This document shows positions 1 to 6,711 of a stretch of 16,598 bases of DNA, piece by piece. Below the pieces are notes generated by a model, which was not told where the DNA came from, made no database searches, and saw only the letters and a program-made list of their open reading frames with translations. Each line of letters starts with the position of its first letter. The first letter of the stretch is position 1. The position numbers and the translations under genes are program-made. Origin of the DNA: Nanosynbacter sp. (lineage in GTDB: Bacteria; Patescibacteriota; Saccharimonadia; Saccharimonadales; Saccharimonadaceae); assembly GCA_015257665.1 (NCBI GenBank), contig JABZJS010000013.1, positions 1-16,598 of the forward strand, written 5' to 3'.

Positions 1-2
1 AG

Positions 3-563
3 GCAGGGCGAGCGCCACGCCTGCGCGATGGGCTGTATAATGCCTGTGCACCACTGGTAGCCACGCTAATGGTTGTCCTCATCTTCCTCGTGCAGCTCAT
101 TCCGCTGGGGGCGATGGCGCTGGTATATATTGGCCTGTCGAGTAATGGGGTGATTAGCGAAGGCTTTGGCTCGATGCTCTTCTATGTGCTGCTAGCTACT
201 GTGGCAGTGCTAACGCTCTATTGGGGTACGAGCACCTTCATTGCGCTTGTGGTGGTGACACTGCCTGGTATGTACCCTATGCGGGCGCTGGCAGCAGCGG
301 GCGATTTGGTGGTAGGGCGACGGCTGCGGATTTTGTACCGGCTGCTGTGGCTATTTGGCAGTGTGGCAGTGCTGTGGTGTGCAGTGATGATCCCTGCTAT
401 TCTCCTTGATGCCTGGCTCAAGCACCTATGGCAATGGTACACCGCTGTGCCGACGATGCCCGTCCTAGCGGGCTTCATCAGCTCGGTGACAGTAGTATGG
501 TGCGCAGCGTATATCTACCTCCTTTATCGCAAGATTGTTGATGATACGGCAGCGCCAGCGTAA
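3..563 (+). CDS. Multi-span membrane protein, 5'-truncated by window edge
   Basis: The frame is open from the left edge. An ATG at 69 gives 164 residues, but about 22 further residues precede it without a stop and no Shine-Dalgarno sequence stands before 69, so the gene probably starts outside the window. The visible part has about four hydrophobic segments: one just after the ATG at 69, one long double segment (about residues 36-70 from that ATG), one near 88-115 and one near 130-152. Between the second and third lies a basic, amphipathic stretch (GDLVVGRRLRILYRLLW). This resembles the G-x-R-x-R-x-L stretch seen in YciC-like or glycerophosphodiesterase-type membrane domains, in which a membrane helix follows a Lys/Arg-rich turn. 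I do not recognise the exact family; an integral membrane role is all that can be supported. The stop is TAA at 561-563. Confidence 0.6.
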   Translation, partial: AGRAPRLRDGLYNACAPLVATLMVVLIFLVQLIPLGAMALVYIGLSSNGVISEGFGSMLFYVLLATVAVLTLYWGTSTFIALVVVTLPGMYPMRALAAAGDLVVGRRLRILYRLLWLFGSVAVLWCAVMIPAILLDAWLKHLWQWYTAVPTMPVLAGFISSVTVVWCAAYIYLLYRKIVDDTAAPA

Positions 564-857
564 GGTGGCGTGCCTTAATAAATAGTGTAGTTTGAAGTCT
601 GTTGCTGGACAAACGATGTGTGTAATGAGAGAGTCTTCACTTAGCTGTGCAGTGGTTTTTGTCTGATGATTACTGCTTATATACCCTAGAGCTAAATAGC
701 GAGATAAATTGTAATTGTACAATAGCATTCTTTAGTAGGGCAATATCAAACGTAAGTCTTAAAAATCTTTACTCTCTTGGTGACAGCCCACACTTCGTCC
801 GATAAAACACTGCACTCATCGCTAAATTCCGCTATACTAAAGCAATAAGGAATCACT
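564..857. other. Intergenic region between membrane protein and ligA
   Basis: I see no convincing gene in these 294 bases. A small 5-bp stem (561-565 with 573-577) follows the upstream stop codon but lacks a U-rich tail, so it is a poor terminator. A perfect 10-bp palindrome, ATTGTACAAT, lies at 714-723 and could be a protein-binding site. The ligA promoter is at the right end. The stretch is AT-rich compared with the flanking genes. Confidence 0.5.
833..851 (+). promoter_or_regulatory. ligA -10 element and Shine-Dalgarno
   Basis: TATACT at 833-838 matches a sigma-70 -10 box. No good -35 is seen at the usual distance. Transcription would begin near 845 and leave a leader of about 13 bases. 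That leader holds AAGGA at 847-851, six bases before the ATG at 858, which supports this start. Confidence 0.5.
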
Positions 858-3020
858 ATGACACAAGACAAACATCTAGCATCACCCAACCTATCGCTGG
901 CTCAGCGCAGTGCTGAGCTGCGTCAGCTACTCAATCGCTATAGCTACGAATATCATGTGCTCGATGCGCCCAGCGTGAGCGACGCGGTGTACGACAGCCT
1001 TTTTGCCGAGCTCAAGCAGCTCGAGGCCGCACACCCGGCACTCATCACGCCCGATTCGCCCACCCAGCGGGTTGGTAATGTTCTTAAAGGAGGATTCATC
1101 AAGGTGCAGCATCGCCGGCGGATGGTTAGCCTCAATGATGTCTTCGACACAGCAGAGGTCGAGGCCTGGGTGCAGCGCATGGATAAGCTCTTGCCGGGCC
1201 ACAAGCACGAGTTTTTTGCCGATATCAAGATGGATGGCTTGGCCTGCGCGCTTATCTATAATGATGGCGTGCTGGTGCAGGCCGTCACACGGGGTGATAG
1301 CTACGTTGGCGAAGATGTAACGAATAATGTGCGGACGATTCGCAATGTGCCGCTACGTCTGCGTGAAGCACCGGGCTTTGAGCACTTGCTGCAGGGCAGG
1401 ACGGAGATCCGTGGGGAAATCGTCATGCTCAAGCGCGACTTTGCAGCGCTTAATAGGCGACAGCAAGCTGCTGGCCAGCCAGCCTTTGCCAACCCGCGTA
1501 ACCTCGCGGCTGGCACTATCCGCCAGCTTGACCCAGCACTCGTGGCGCAGCGCCCACTCCATTTTCGGGGTTACGATGTCATCCGTGATGATGCGGCTGA
1601 GGTGCCGACCAATAGCTACGCTTATGACGCCTTGACAGCACTAGGTATCACACGCAACCAGCACGCGGCGGTTTTTACCAACCTCGCTGAGGTGATGAAC
1701 TTCGTCCAGCAGTGGGGTGAGCAGCGCCGTGATTTGCCGTTCAATACGGATGGCCTCGTAATCAAGATCAACAATCGCGCTCTCTACGACCGCCTCGGCA
1801 TGGTGGGTAAGAACCCGCGTGGTGCAGTGGCCTATAAATATGCAGCCGAGCAAGCTACTACCATCGTGCGCGATATCGTCATTAGCATTGGCCGGACGGG
1901 TGCTGCCACACCAGTGGCGGTGTTCGACCCAGTCGTCGTGGCTGGCACGACGGTGCAGCACGCCAGCCTGCACAATGCCGACGAGATTGCTCGGCTCGAT
2001 GTGCGCCGTGGCGATACTGTGGTTATCTTCAAGGCGGGGGATATCATCCCGCAGGTCGAGCGAGTGCTGCCAGAGCTGCGCCCAGCTAATACCGAGCCGA
2101 TTGACTACCCAGCTGAGCTTCAGCGCCAATATCCCGAGCTGCAGTTCGAACGGCCTGCTGGTGAGGCAGTGTACCGGGTGCGCGGCGCTAGTAGCTCGCT
2201 TATCCTCACGCGCGCCCTCACACACTTTGCATCTAAAGGGGCATTGGATATCGACACACTTGGTGAGAAGAATGTCGCTGCATTGGTTGAGGCTGGCTTG
2301 GTACGTGACCTAGCTGATATTTATACGCTAGGGAAGGAGGATCTTCTTCGGCTTGATCGCTTCGCCGAGGTCTCGGCGCAGAAGCTCATTGATGCCATTG
2401 CTGTTGCAACGCGCCCACCACTTGAGCGTTTCCTCTACGGCCTGGGTATCCGCCACGTGGGTGCGCAGACGGCAATCGATATCGTGAAACATTTTGCAGA
2501 TAATTCAAAACACGACGTGCCTCAGCAGAGCAGTGCGAATAATAATCGTAATGATTCAGAAAAGAATGCATTACATGATGAGCCGCAAGCACTCGTCAAT
2601 ACACTTGCAAATGACAAGCAATTGCTTGGCTTCCTGCGCTCTGCCACGCTTGACGAGCTGCAGGCGATTGATGGCATTGGCGTGGTAGTGGCTGAATCGA
2701 TCGTCGCGTGGTTCAGTGATGCAGACAATGTTGCTTTACTAGATAAGTTTGCTCAATGTGGTGTCGTGCCGCAACATACGCAATCGTCACAGCAGCTCGC
2801 TGGTCAAAAATTCGTTATCACTGGCACATTGCAAGCAATGAGTCGCGACCAAGCAGCTGAAAAAATCCGTGCTCTGGGTGGTACCTTCCAAAGCAGTGTC
2901 AGTAAAGACACCACCTACCTTGTTGCTGGTGGCAAAGTTGGTACGAGCAAGAGAGCCAAGGCGGAAAAGTATGGCACAGCGATTATCGACGAAGCACAAT
3001 TCTTAACACTCATCCAGTAG
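858..3020 (+). CDS. ligA: NAD+-dependent DNA ligase LigA, lacking the zinc-finger cysteines
   Basis: Seals nicks in duplex DNA during replication and repair, using NAD+ as AMP donor. In order: domain Ia with the NMN-binding Tyr and Ser-Asp-x-x-Tyr-Asp pattern (about residues 28-50); nucleotidyltransferase domain with the KMDG motif, catalytic Lys124; KNPRGAVAYKY near 317-327; OB fold (about 340-420); helix-hairpin-helix region (about 515-625); BRCT domain (645-720). At 720 residues it is longer than the usual 660-680. Two oddities are seen directly. The tetracysteine zinc finger between OB and HhH domains is absent: the whole protein has only two Cys, Cys130 and one just before the BRCT domain. 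About 45 polar Asn/Ser-rich residues (near 547-594) interrupt the HhH region. The frame is intact throughout, so this is not a decayed copy. The function call is secure; what replaces the zinc finger is unknown. Confidence 0.96.
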   Translation: MTQDKHLASPNLSLAQRSAELRQLLNRYSYEYHVLDAPSVSDAVYDSLFAELKQLEAAHPALITPDSPTQRVGNVLKGGFIKVQHRRRMVSLNDVFDTAEVEAWVQRMDKLLPGHKHEFFADIKMDGLACALIYNDGVLVQAVTRGDSYVGEDVTNNVRTIRNVPLRLREAPGFEHLLQGRTEIRGEIVMLKRDFAALNRRQQAAGQPAFANPRNLAAGTIRQLDPALVAQRPLHFRGYDVIRDDAAEVPTNSYAYDALTALGITRNQHAAVFTNLAEVMNFVQQWGEQRRDLPFNTDGLVIKINNRALYDRLGMVGKNPRGAVAYKYAAEQATTIVRDIVISIGRTGAATPVAVFDPVVVAGTTVQHASLHNADEIARLDVRRGDTVVIFKAGDIIPQVERVLPELRPANTEPIDYPAELQRQYPELQFERPAGEAVYRVRGASSSLILTRALTHFASKGALDIDTLGEKNVAALVEAGLVRDLADIYTLGKEDLLRLDRFAEVSAQKLIDAIAVATRPPLERFLYGLGIRHVGAQTAIDIVKHFADNSKHDVPQQSSANNNRNDSEKNALHDEPQALVNTLANDKQLLGFLRSATLDELQAIDGIGVVVAESIVAWFSDADNVALLDKFAQCGVVPQHTQSSQQLAGQKFVITGTLQAMSRDQAAEKIRALGGTFQSSVSKDTTYLVAGGKVGTSKRAKAEKYGTAIIDEAQFLTLIQ

Positions 3021-3319
3021 AAGAAAAGACATACGGAGACTACTAATGGCAAAAGATAGGAAATGGAGTCGAGCGTGATTAATATATAGGTGTGGCCAAC
3101 TAGCGGTTTATGTATAGAATCTAGGAAGTTTGTAGATAACGTGGCACAGAATCAATTAGATTGCAAAAAGCAAGTAAAAGAAAGATTACAGAAACATCTG
3201 AATATATAGCAAAAATGATTCAAAAATAAGACAGAAAAGAGGAGAAATAGCGAATAATAGAGGTAATAGTAACAAGAGCAAAATCACAGTAAATATCAGT
3301 CTATAACAGAGGTATTATA
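3021..3319. other. AT-rich intergenic region with a possible gene remnant
   Basis: GGAG at 3035-3038 is well spaced before an ATG at 3046, but the reading frame ends after ten codons (MAKDRKWSRA, stop at 3076-3078). The DNA downstream is stop-rich and A-rich in all plus frames. This looks like a translation start attached to a decayed gene, or a very short leader peptide; the sequence cannot decide. A 16-bp sequence, GATTGCAAAAAGCAAG, at 3159-3174 recurs exactly at 5685-5700. AGAGG at 3308-3312 is the Shine-Dalgarno of the next gene. Confidence 0.4.
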
Positions 3320-3844
3320 ATGAACATGACAAACAATGCACACAACAAATCAACCATGGCTGGCTTCTTCCTAGATGGCTGGTATGTCTTTGATAACTTC
3401 GCGCCATGCCAGGTTGAGTGGCGCGGCGTGCTGTACCCTACGAGCGAACATGCCTATCAAGCAGCGCATTTTTTTGATACCAACCCAGCTCGGGCTGAAC
3501 AGGTGCGCTTGTGTCGCTCACCGCGCGTAGCGTCTGATTTTGCCAACCAGCATAAGGCTGAAGAAGACCCCAATTGGGACGATAAGAAGGTGGCAATTAT
3601 GGAAGAAATTGTACGCTGCAAGCTTGCTCAGCACGATCTTGTGCGCGAGACACTCATTGCATCGGGCGACCGATATATTGTGGAGATGAATGACGATGAC
3701 AGCTTTTGGGGTTGGGGCAGCGACCATGCTGGGCGCAATGAGCTTGGCAAGATATGGATGCGTCTACGGGATAAATTGCAAAATGCAAGTGATAATAATA
3801 CCATGAATGGTGATGAAAAAAAATTCATGATAAAATACTTGTGA
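3320..3844 (+). CDS. NADAR (YbiA/DUF1768-like) family N-glycosidase
   Basis: 174 residues. Family hallmarks are clear: F-x-N-F-A-P near residues 24-29, the W-x-G-x-x-Y-P-T-S-E-H-A-Y-Q-A block (34-48, with the conserved acidic Glu43), G-D-R-Y-I-V-E (116-122), F-W-G-W-G (129-133) and the closing N-E-L-G-K-I-W-M block (140-147). NADAR proteins cleave N-glycosidic bonds. Known members act on riboflavin-pathway intermediates (YbiA/RibX) or remove ADP-ribose from guanine in DNA opposite DarT-like toxins. No riboflavin genes are near, and the neighbours are nucleotide pyrophosphohydrolases, so an ADP-ribose or damaged-nucleotide substrate is my inference. The start is supported by AGAGG seven bases upstream. 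The last 24 residues (from about 151) are Asn/Lys-rich, encoded by A-rich DNA and outside the domain, so they may be a late extension. TGA is the stop. Confidence 0.88.
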   Translation: MNMTNNAHNKSTMAGFFLDGWYVFDNFAPCQVEWRGVLYPTSEHAYQAAHFFDTNPARAEQVRLCRSPRVASDFANQHKAEEDPNWDDKKVAIMEEIVRCKLAQHDLVRETLIASGDRYIVEMNDDDSFWGWGSDHAGRNELGKIWMRLRDKLQNASDNNTMNGDEKKFMIKYL

Positions 3845-3872
3845 GATAATAGCAATTTTTGATAGTAGGCTA

Positions 3873-3911
3873 TATAATCCCAAAAAACCCAACAACCAAC
3901 AGGCAAGGAGG
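3873..3911 (+). promoter_or_regulatory. -10 element and strong Shine-Dalgarno before the MazG-NDT gene
   Basis: TATAAT at 3873-3878 lies in the 75-bp gap after the NADAR gene, without a recognisable -35. AAGGAGG at 3905-3911 is nearly perfect and stands eight bases before the ATG at 3920. The downstream genes may therefore have their own promoter besides read-through. Confidence 0.45.
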
Positions 3912-3919
3912 ACAGGGCA

Positions 3920-4678
3920 ATGGTGCGATTTTATCTCGAAAAGCTCGTGCGTGACAAGGTTGTCGTGAAATGCAAGGCCGACCCGCAGGTGCTCCATACG
4001 AAGTATCATCAATTGGATCGCGCGGCGTATCGCTGTGAGTTACGACGCAAGATTCATGAGGAGGCAAACGAAATTCCACTAGGCGATGATAGGCTAGAAG
4101 AGGCGCTACAGGAACTGGCGGATGTGCAGGCTGTTCTCGATGCACTGCGCGATGATTTTGGCTTTTCGTCTCAGCAGGTGCAAGACGCAGTGGCGCGCAA
4201 AGCTGCACATGCTGGCGGCTTTCAAAAACGCTATTATATTGCGTACAACGACCTAGCGAAGGATAGCAAATGGGTCGAGGTTTTTCGGGCGCAGCCAGAG
4301 AAATATCGGGAGGAGAAGAGGAGCACCCCAAGGATATATTGCGCTGGAAAAGATCTCTCGCGAGCTAATCGTGTGGCAATAATGCTTGAATCTGCAGGTT
4401 ATACTATCCCCTGTGATTGGTTTCGAAACTATCGCGATGATCAGTCACGGTTTTCTCCAATAGATGAAAAGAGAGCAATTGCTGAAGCAGATGTACTTAT
4501 ATATCTGTGGGAACCTGACCAAGAAAGTGCAAGATATGAAGTCGGTATGGCGATGGCGCTTGATAAGCCAATCATTGTTGTTCATAATGAACAGCCCTGG
4601 TTCTTGACTCTACCGCATGTTGTGGTAGTAAGAGATGACTCTGAGATTATTGGTGCATTAAAAAATATAGCTAGCTAA
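3920..4678 (+). CDS. MazG-like NTP pyrophosphohydrolase fused to NDT-like domain
   Basis: 252 residues, two domains. The N-terminal part (about 5-105) begins K-L-V-R-D-K and carries the all-alpha metal-binding pattern E47-E48-x-x-E51 followed by E65-x-x-D68, closing with A-G-G-F. This is the predicted phosphoribosyl-ATP-pyrophosphohydrolase/MazG-like group, which hydrolyses NTPs to NMP and pyrophosphate. After a charged linker (about 106-136) the second part (137-252) has I-Y-C-A-G-K-D, a helix, A-D-V-L-I-Y-L and Y-E-V-G-M-A-M-A-L-D-K-P-I (206-218). These are the signature of the nucleoside 2-deoxyribosyltransferase/2'-deoxynucleotide N-hydrolase fold, with Glu207 in the catalytic position. 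In combination the protein could strip pyrophosphate from an NTP and then cleave the base; that coupling is inference. It lies 75 bases after the NADAR gene and 48 bases before the Ham1-like gene, same strand. Confidence 0.82.
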   Translation: MVRFYLEKLVRDKVVVKCKADPQVLHTKYHQLDRAAYRCELRRKIHEEANEIPLGDDRLEEALQELADVQAVLDALRDDFGFSSQQVQDAVARKAAHAGGFQKRYYIAYNDLAKDSKWVEVFRAQPEKYREEKRSTPRIYCAGKDLSRANRVAIMLESAGYTIPCDWFRNYRDDQSRFSPIDEKRAIAEADVLIYLWEPDQESARYEVGMAMALDKPIIVVHNEQPWFLTLPHVVVVRDDSEIIGALKNIAS

Positions 4679-4726
4679 AAGACTAGACAAGAAGTATTGA
4701 GTGATAATATATACAAAGGAAGTATC

Positions 4727-5281
4727 ATGCAGCAACCACTATTCATCACGGGTAACCAACACAAGGCTGACTACCTAGCGCGCATGCTTGGTATGCCGCT
4801 GGAGTATCGCAAGATTGATTTGGTAGAGATTCAATCGTCTTCGCCCGAGGAGGTTGTTCGACACAAAGTGTGTGAAGCGTATGAGATTGCCCAGCAGCCT
4901 GTTCTTGTGGAAGATGTATCGCTGGGGTTTGCAGCGCTGAATGGATTACCTGGCCCATTCATTAAGTTCTTTGTTGAGGCACCAGATGGACTGGAAAAAT
5001 TATGCCGCATGCTTGATGGATTTGATGATCGATCGGCACTGGCGGTAGGTGTGTTTGGCTACTATGATGGCCGTGAGATGCACATTTTTCGCAGTGAGCT
5101 ACCTGGCTGTATTGCAGCGCATCCGCGAGGTGATGGTGGCTTTGGTTGGGACAAAATATTTTGCCCAGATGGCTACAATGGCCGGACGCGCGCTGAGTTA
5201 TCGCCAGAAGAAGATGCAGCGACGTATCCTACTATCAAACCAATTGCAGCAGTGCGCGAATTTTTACAATCTCATAGATAA
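4727..5281 (+). CDS. Ham1/ITPase-family nucleoside triphosphate pyrophosphatase, divergent
   Basis: 184 residues. The start chosen is ATG 4727, preceded six bases upstream by AAAGGA (4715-4720); a longer TTG start at 4697 has no ribosome site. Family motifs: F-I-T-G-N-x-x-K (6-13), V-E-D-V-S-L-G-F with metal ligands Glu62-Asp63, L-N-G-L-P-G-P-F-I-K-F-F (71-82, closer to archaeal/eukaryotic ITPases than to bacterial RdgB) and G-F-G-W-D-K-I-F (139-146). Such enzymes hydrolyse non-canonical purine triphosphates such as dITP and XTP to monophosphates. The C-terminal Ser-His-Arg motif that holds the base is missing: after L-S-P-E-E-D the protein reads A-A-T-Y-P-T-I-K-P-I. Catalysis is probably kept, but substrate choice may differ. 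It is the last gene of the three-gene nucleotide cassette; spacing suggests co-transcription with the MazG-NDT gene. Confidence 0.85.
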   Translation: MQQPLFITGNQHKADYLARMLGMPLEYRKIDLVEIQSSSPEEVVRHKVCEAYEIAQQPVLVEDVSLGFAALNGLPGPFIKFFVEAPDGLEKLCRMLDGFDDRSALAVGVFGYYDGREMHIFRSELPGCIAAHPRGDGGFGWDKIFCPDGYNGRTRAELSPEEDAATYPTIKPIAAVREFLQSHR

Positions 5282-5737
5282 GATTTTGTGCAACTCCTAC
5301 CACTGTTATTTTTATGAATCGAACATTAATTTTATTCATCATGGTTAATACATGACTGAATGTTGATGGTATGGTAGGTGGTAGAATGCGCACTTATGAA
5401 AAATATAATATTGAATTTTCTTTAAATATATTCAATATCATTGTATAGGAGAATGGCAACTAGTGTCGTCTCGTGTCTTGATTTCTCACTACCAGAGAGC
5501 ATGAGAACGACGCAAAGACAAGTACTTTACTTGCAATGTGCAACCAAAAAAACCGGCTCATCTACCTGCACTGCGGCAGAAAAAGCAAACGACAAAAAGT
5601 GCTCTGACGCAGCAGCAAATTGATACGTGAACCAAGATAATCACCGCAGAAAAGAGGGCACGAAAAGAACACGACAAAGAAAACGATTGCAAAAAGCAAG
5701 CAAAAAATCACCAGCCTGCGTGAATCAACCCCACAAT
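5282..5737. other. AT-rich intergenic region with operator-like repeat and doubtful small ORF
   Basis: This 456-base stretch has no secure gene. TATAAT occurs at 5404-5409. It overlaps an inverted repeat with 8-bp perfect arms (5408-5415 and 5431-5438, ATATTGAA/TTCAATAT), which has the look of an operator. A 56-codon frame starts at ATG 5453 with AGGAG directly against the start codon, so spacing is poor, and ends at TGA 5621-5623. The same frame then stays open until about 5768, encoding a Lys/Arg-rich sequence. The exact 16-bp repeat of 3159-3174 lies at 5685-5700. A decayed small gene is possible. Confidence 0.4.
5453..5623 (+). CDS. Doubtful 56-residue ORF, Lys/Ala/Thr-rich C-terminus
   Basis: Not recognised. 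The frame encodes 56 residues with a C-terminal half rich in Ala, Lys, Asp and Cys (ending in K-K-C-S-D-A-A-A-N). Upstream are a TATAAT and an inverted repeat, and AGGAGA abuts the ATG, which is closer than a working Shine-Dalgarno normally lies. No signal peptide or membrane segment is evident. It may be a chance ORF or the 5' part of a gene broken by the TGA at 5621. Confidence 0.2.
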   Translation: MATSVVSCLDFSLPESMRTTQRQVLYLQCATKKTGSSTCTAAEKANDKKCSDAAAN

Positions 5738-6691
5738 CTATTCAGCCGCCATACTGCCAACAATTAAGCTTGCGCCAATCACATCATCCACACTCGAGCC
5801 ACGCGATAGGTCGCTGATTGGCCGCGCGAAGCCTTGCAGGATAGGGCCATAGGCATGGCCACCAGCCAGGTGTTCGGCGAGCTTGTAGGCAATGTTGCCA
5901 GAGTTGAGATCGGGGAAAACGAGAACGTTGGCTTGGCCAGCGACAGGGCTGGTAGGGGCTTTTTTGTGGCCAATGGTGGGGACGAGAGCGGCATCAAACT
6001 GGAGCTCGCCATCGATGAGGAGCTCTGGCTGGTGGGCTTGCACCTCTGCAAGAGCGTGGCGAATTGTTTCGACACTCTGGCCACCAGCACTGCCCAGCGT
6101 GGAGTACGATAGCAGCGCAACGCGGGGCTGCCAGCCAAGCCGGGTGGCGCTCAAGGCGCTAGCCTCGGCAATGGCAGCTAGGCCAGCGGCATCTGGTGCA
6201 ATGTTCATCCCACAGTCGGCAAAAATAAGCAAGCCACCCTCCCCACCAGCAAAGTGAGGCATATCCATCACGAAGAAGCTCGATGCATAGCGCACCCCTG
6301 GTGCCAAGCCAACGACCTTCAGTGCAGCGCGCAGCACCGCAGCGGTGGGGTGGTCGATGCCAGCCACCATAGCATCACACGTGCCATTGTGGAGCAGCTG
6401 GGCGGCGTAGGTGAGTGGGGTGAGGGGAGGTGTGCCAGTAGTATTTGCAGGTGGAGTATTGTGTTGGTGCGGCACCGTCATAATTTCTATATCATCGAGT
6501 GAGATACCTGCGTCGGCAGCGGCTTGCTTGACGGCAGTTGGGTTATCCGCAACAAGCACAGGCCGAGCGGCCTGCCAATCGGCCAGCTGGCGTACGGCGC
6601 TGAGGATAATGGGGTTGGTGCCTTCTGGGTAGGCGATGCGCGGCGGGTGAGTGGCGAGCGCATCACGGAGGGTGAGTATACGCTGGTTCAT
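5738..6691 (-). CDS. pta: Phosphate acetyltransferase (short form)
   Basis: Interconverts acetyl-CoA plus phosphate and acetyl-phosphate plus CoA in the cytoplasm; with acetate kinase it yields ATP from acetyl-CoA. 317 residues, the length of the short Pta that lacks the N-terminal regulatory domain of E. coli Pta. Clear motifs: I-A-Y-P-E-G near 19-24, S-Y-S-T-L-G-S-A (195-202), D-G-E-L-Q-F-D-A-A-L (228-237), N-V-L-V-F-P-D-L-N-S-G-N-I-A-Y-K (255-270), G-P-I-L-Q-G (282-287) and D-L-S-R-G-S-S (294-300, with the active-site Arg). A Pro/Thr-rich loop at about 78-94 is an insertion. The ATG has a -10 box six bases upstream and no Shine-Dalgarno, so the mRNA is probably leaderless. It is divergent from the GNAT gene. 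Acetate kinase is not in the window. Confidence 0.95.
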   Translation of the reverse strand: MNQRILTLRDALATHPPRIAYPEGTNPIILSAVRQLADWQAARPVLVADNPTAVKQAAADAGISLDDIEIMTVPHQHNTPPANTTGTPPLTPLTYAAQLLHNGTCDAMVAGIDHPTAAVLRAALKVVGLAPGVRYASSFFVMDMPHFAGGEGGLLIFADCGMNIAPDAAGLAAIAEASALSATRLGWQPRVALLSYSTLGSAGGQSVETIRHALAEVQAHQPELLIDGELQFDAALVPTIGHKKAPTSPVAGQANVLVFPDLNSGNIAYKLAEHLAGGHAYGPILQGFARPISDLSRGSSVDDVIGASLIVGSMAAE

Positions 6692-6697
6692 ACATAT

Positions 6698-6705
6698 AGT
6701 ATAAT
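6698..6705. promoter_or_regulatory. Overlapping divergent -10 elements (pta and GNAT gene)
   Basis: TATAAT at 6700-6705 reads right and lies six bases before ATG 6712. TATACT on the minus strand (6703 to 6698) reads left and lies six bases before the pta ATG at 6691. The two boxes share four base pairs, so two polymerases could not open both at once. In each case the predicted first transcribed base is the A of the start codon. I see no good -35 on either side; those positions fall within the opposite gene. Confidence 0.6.
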
Positions 6706-6711
6706 TGATAC

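Noticed and set aside
3316..3321. TATAAT as a promoter for the NADAR gene
   Set aside because: It overlaps the start codon itself, so a transcript from it would begin inside the gene.
4697..4726. TTG start ten codons upstream for the Ham1-like gene
   Set aside because: No Shine-Dalgarno before it, whereas ATG 4727 has AAAGGA at good spacing and begins at the family's first strand.
5621..5623. TGA inside an otherwise open frame as a sign of a recoded genetic code (as in Absconditabacteria or Gracilibacteria)
   Set aside because: Conserved genes here end properly at TGA or have no internal TGA; ligA, pta, prmC and all ribosomal proteins read cleanly with the standard code.
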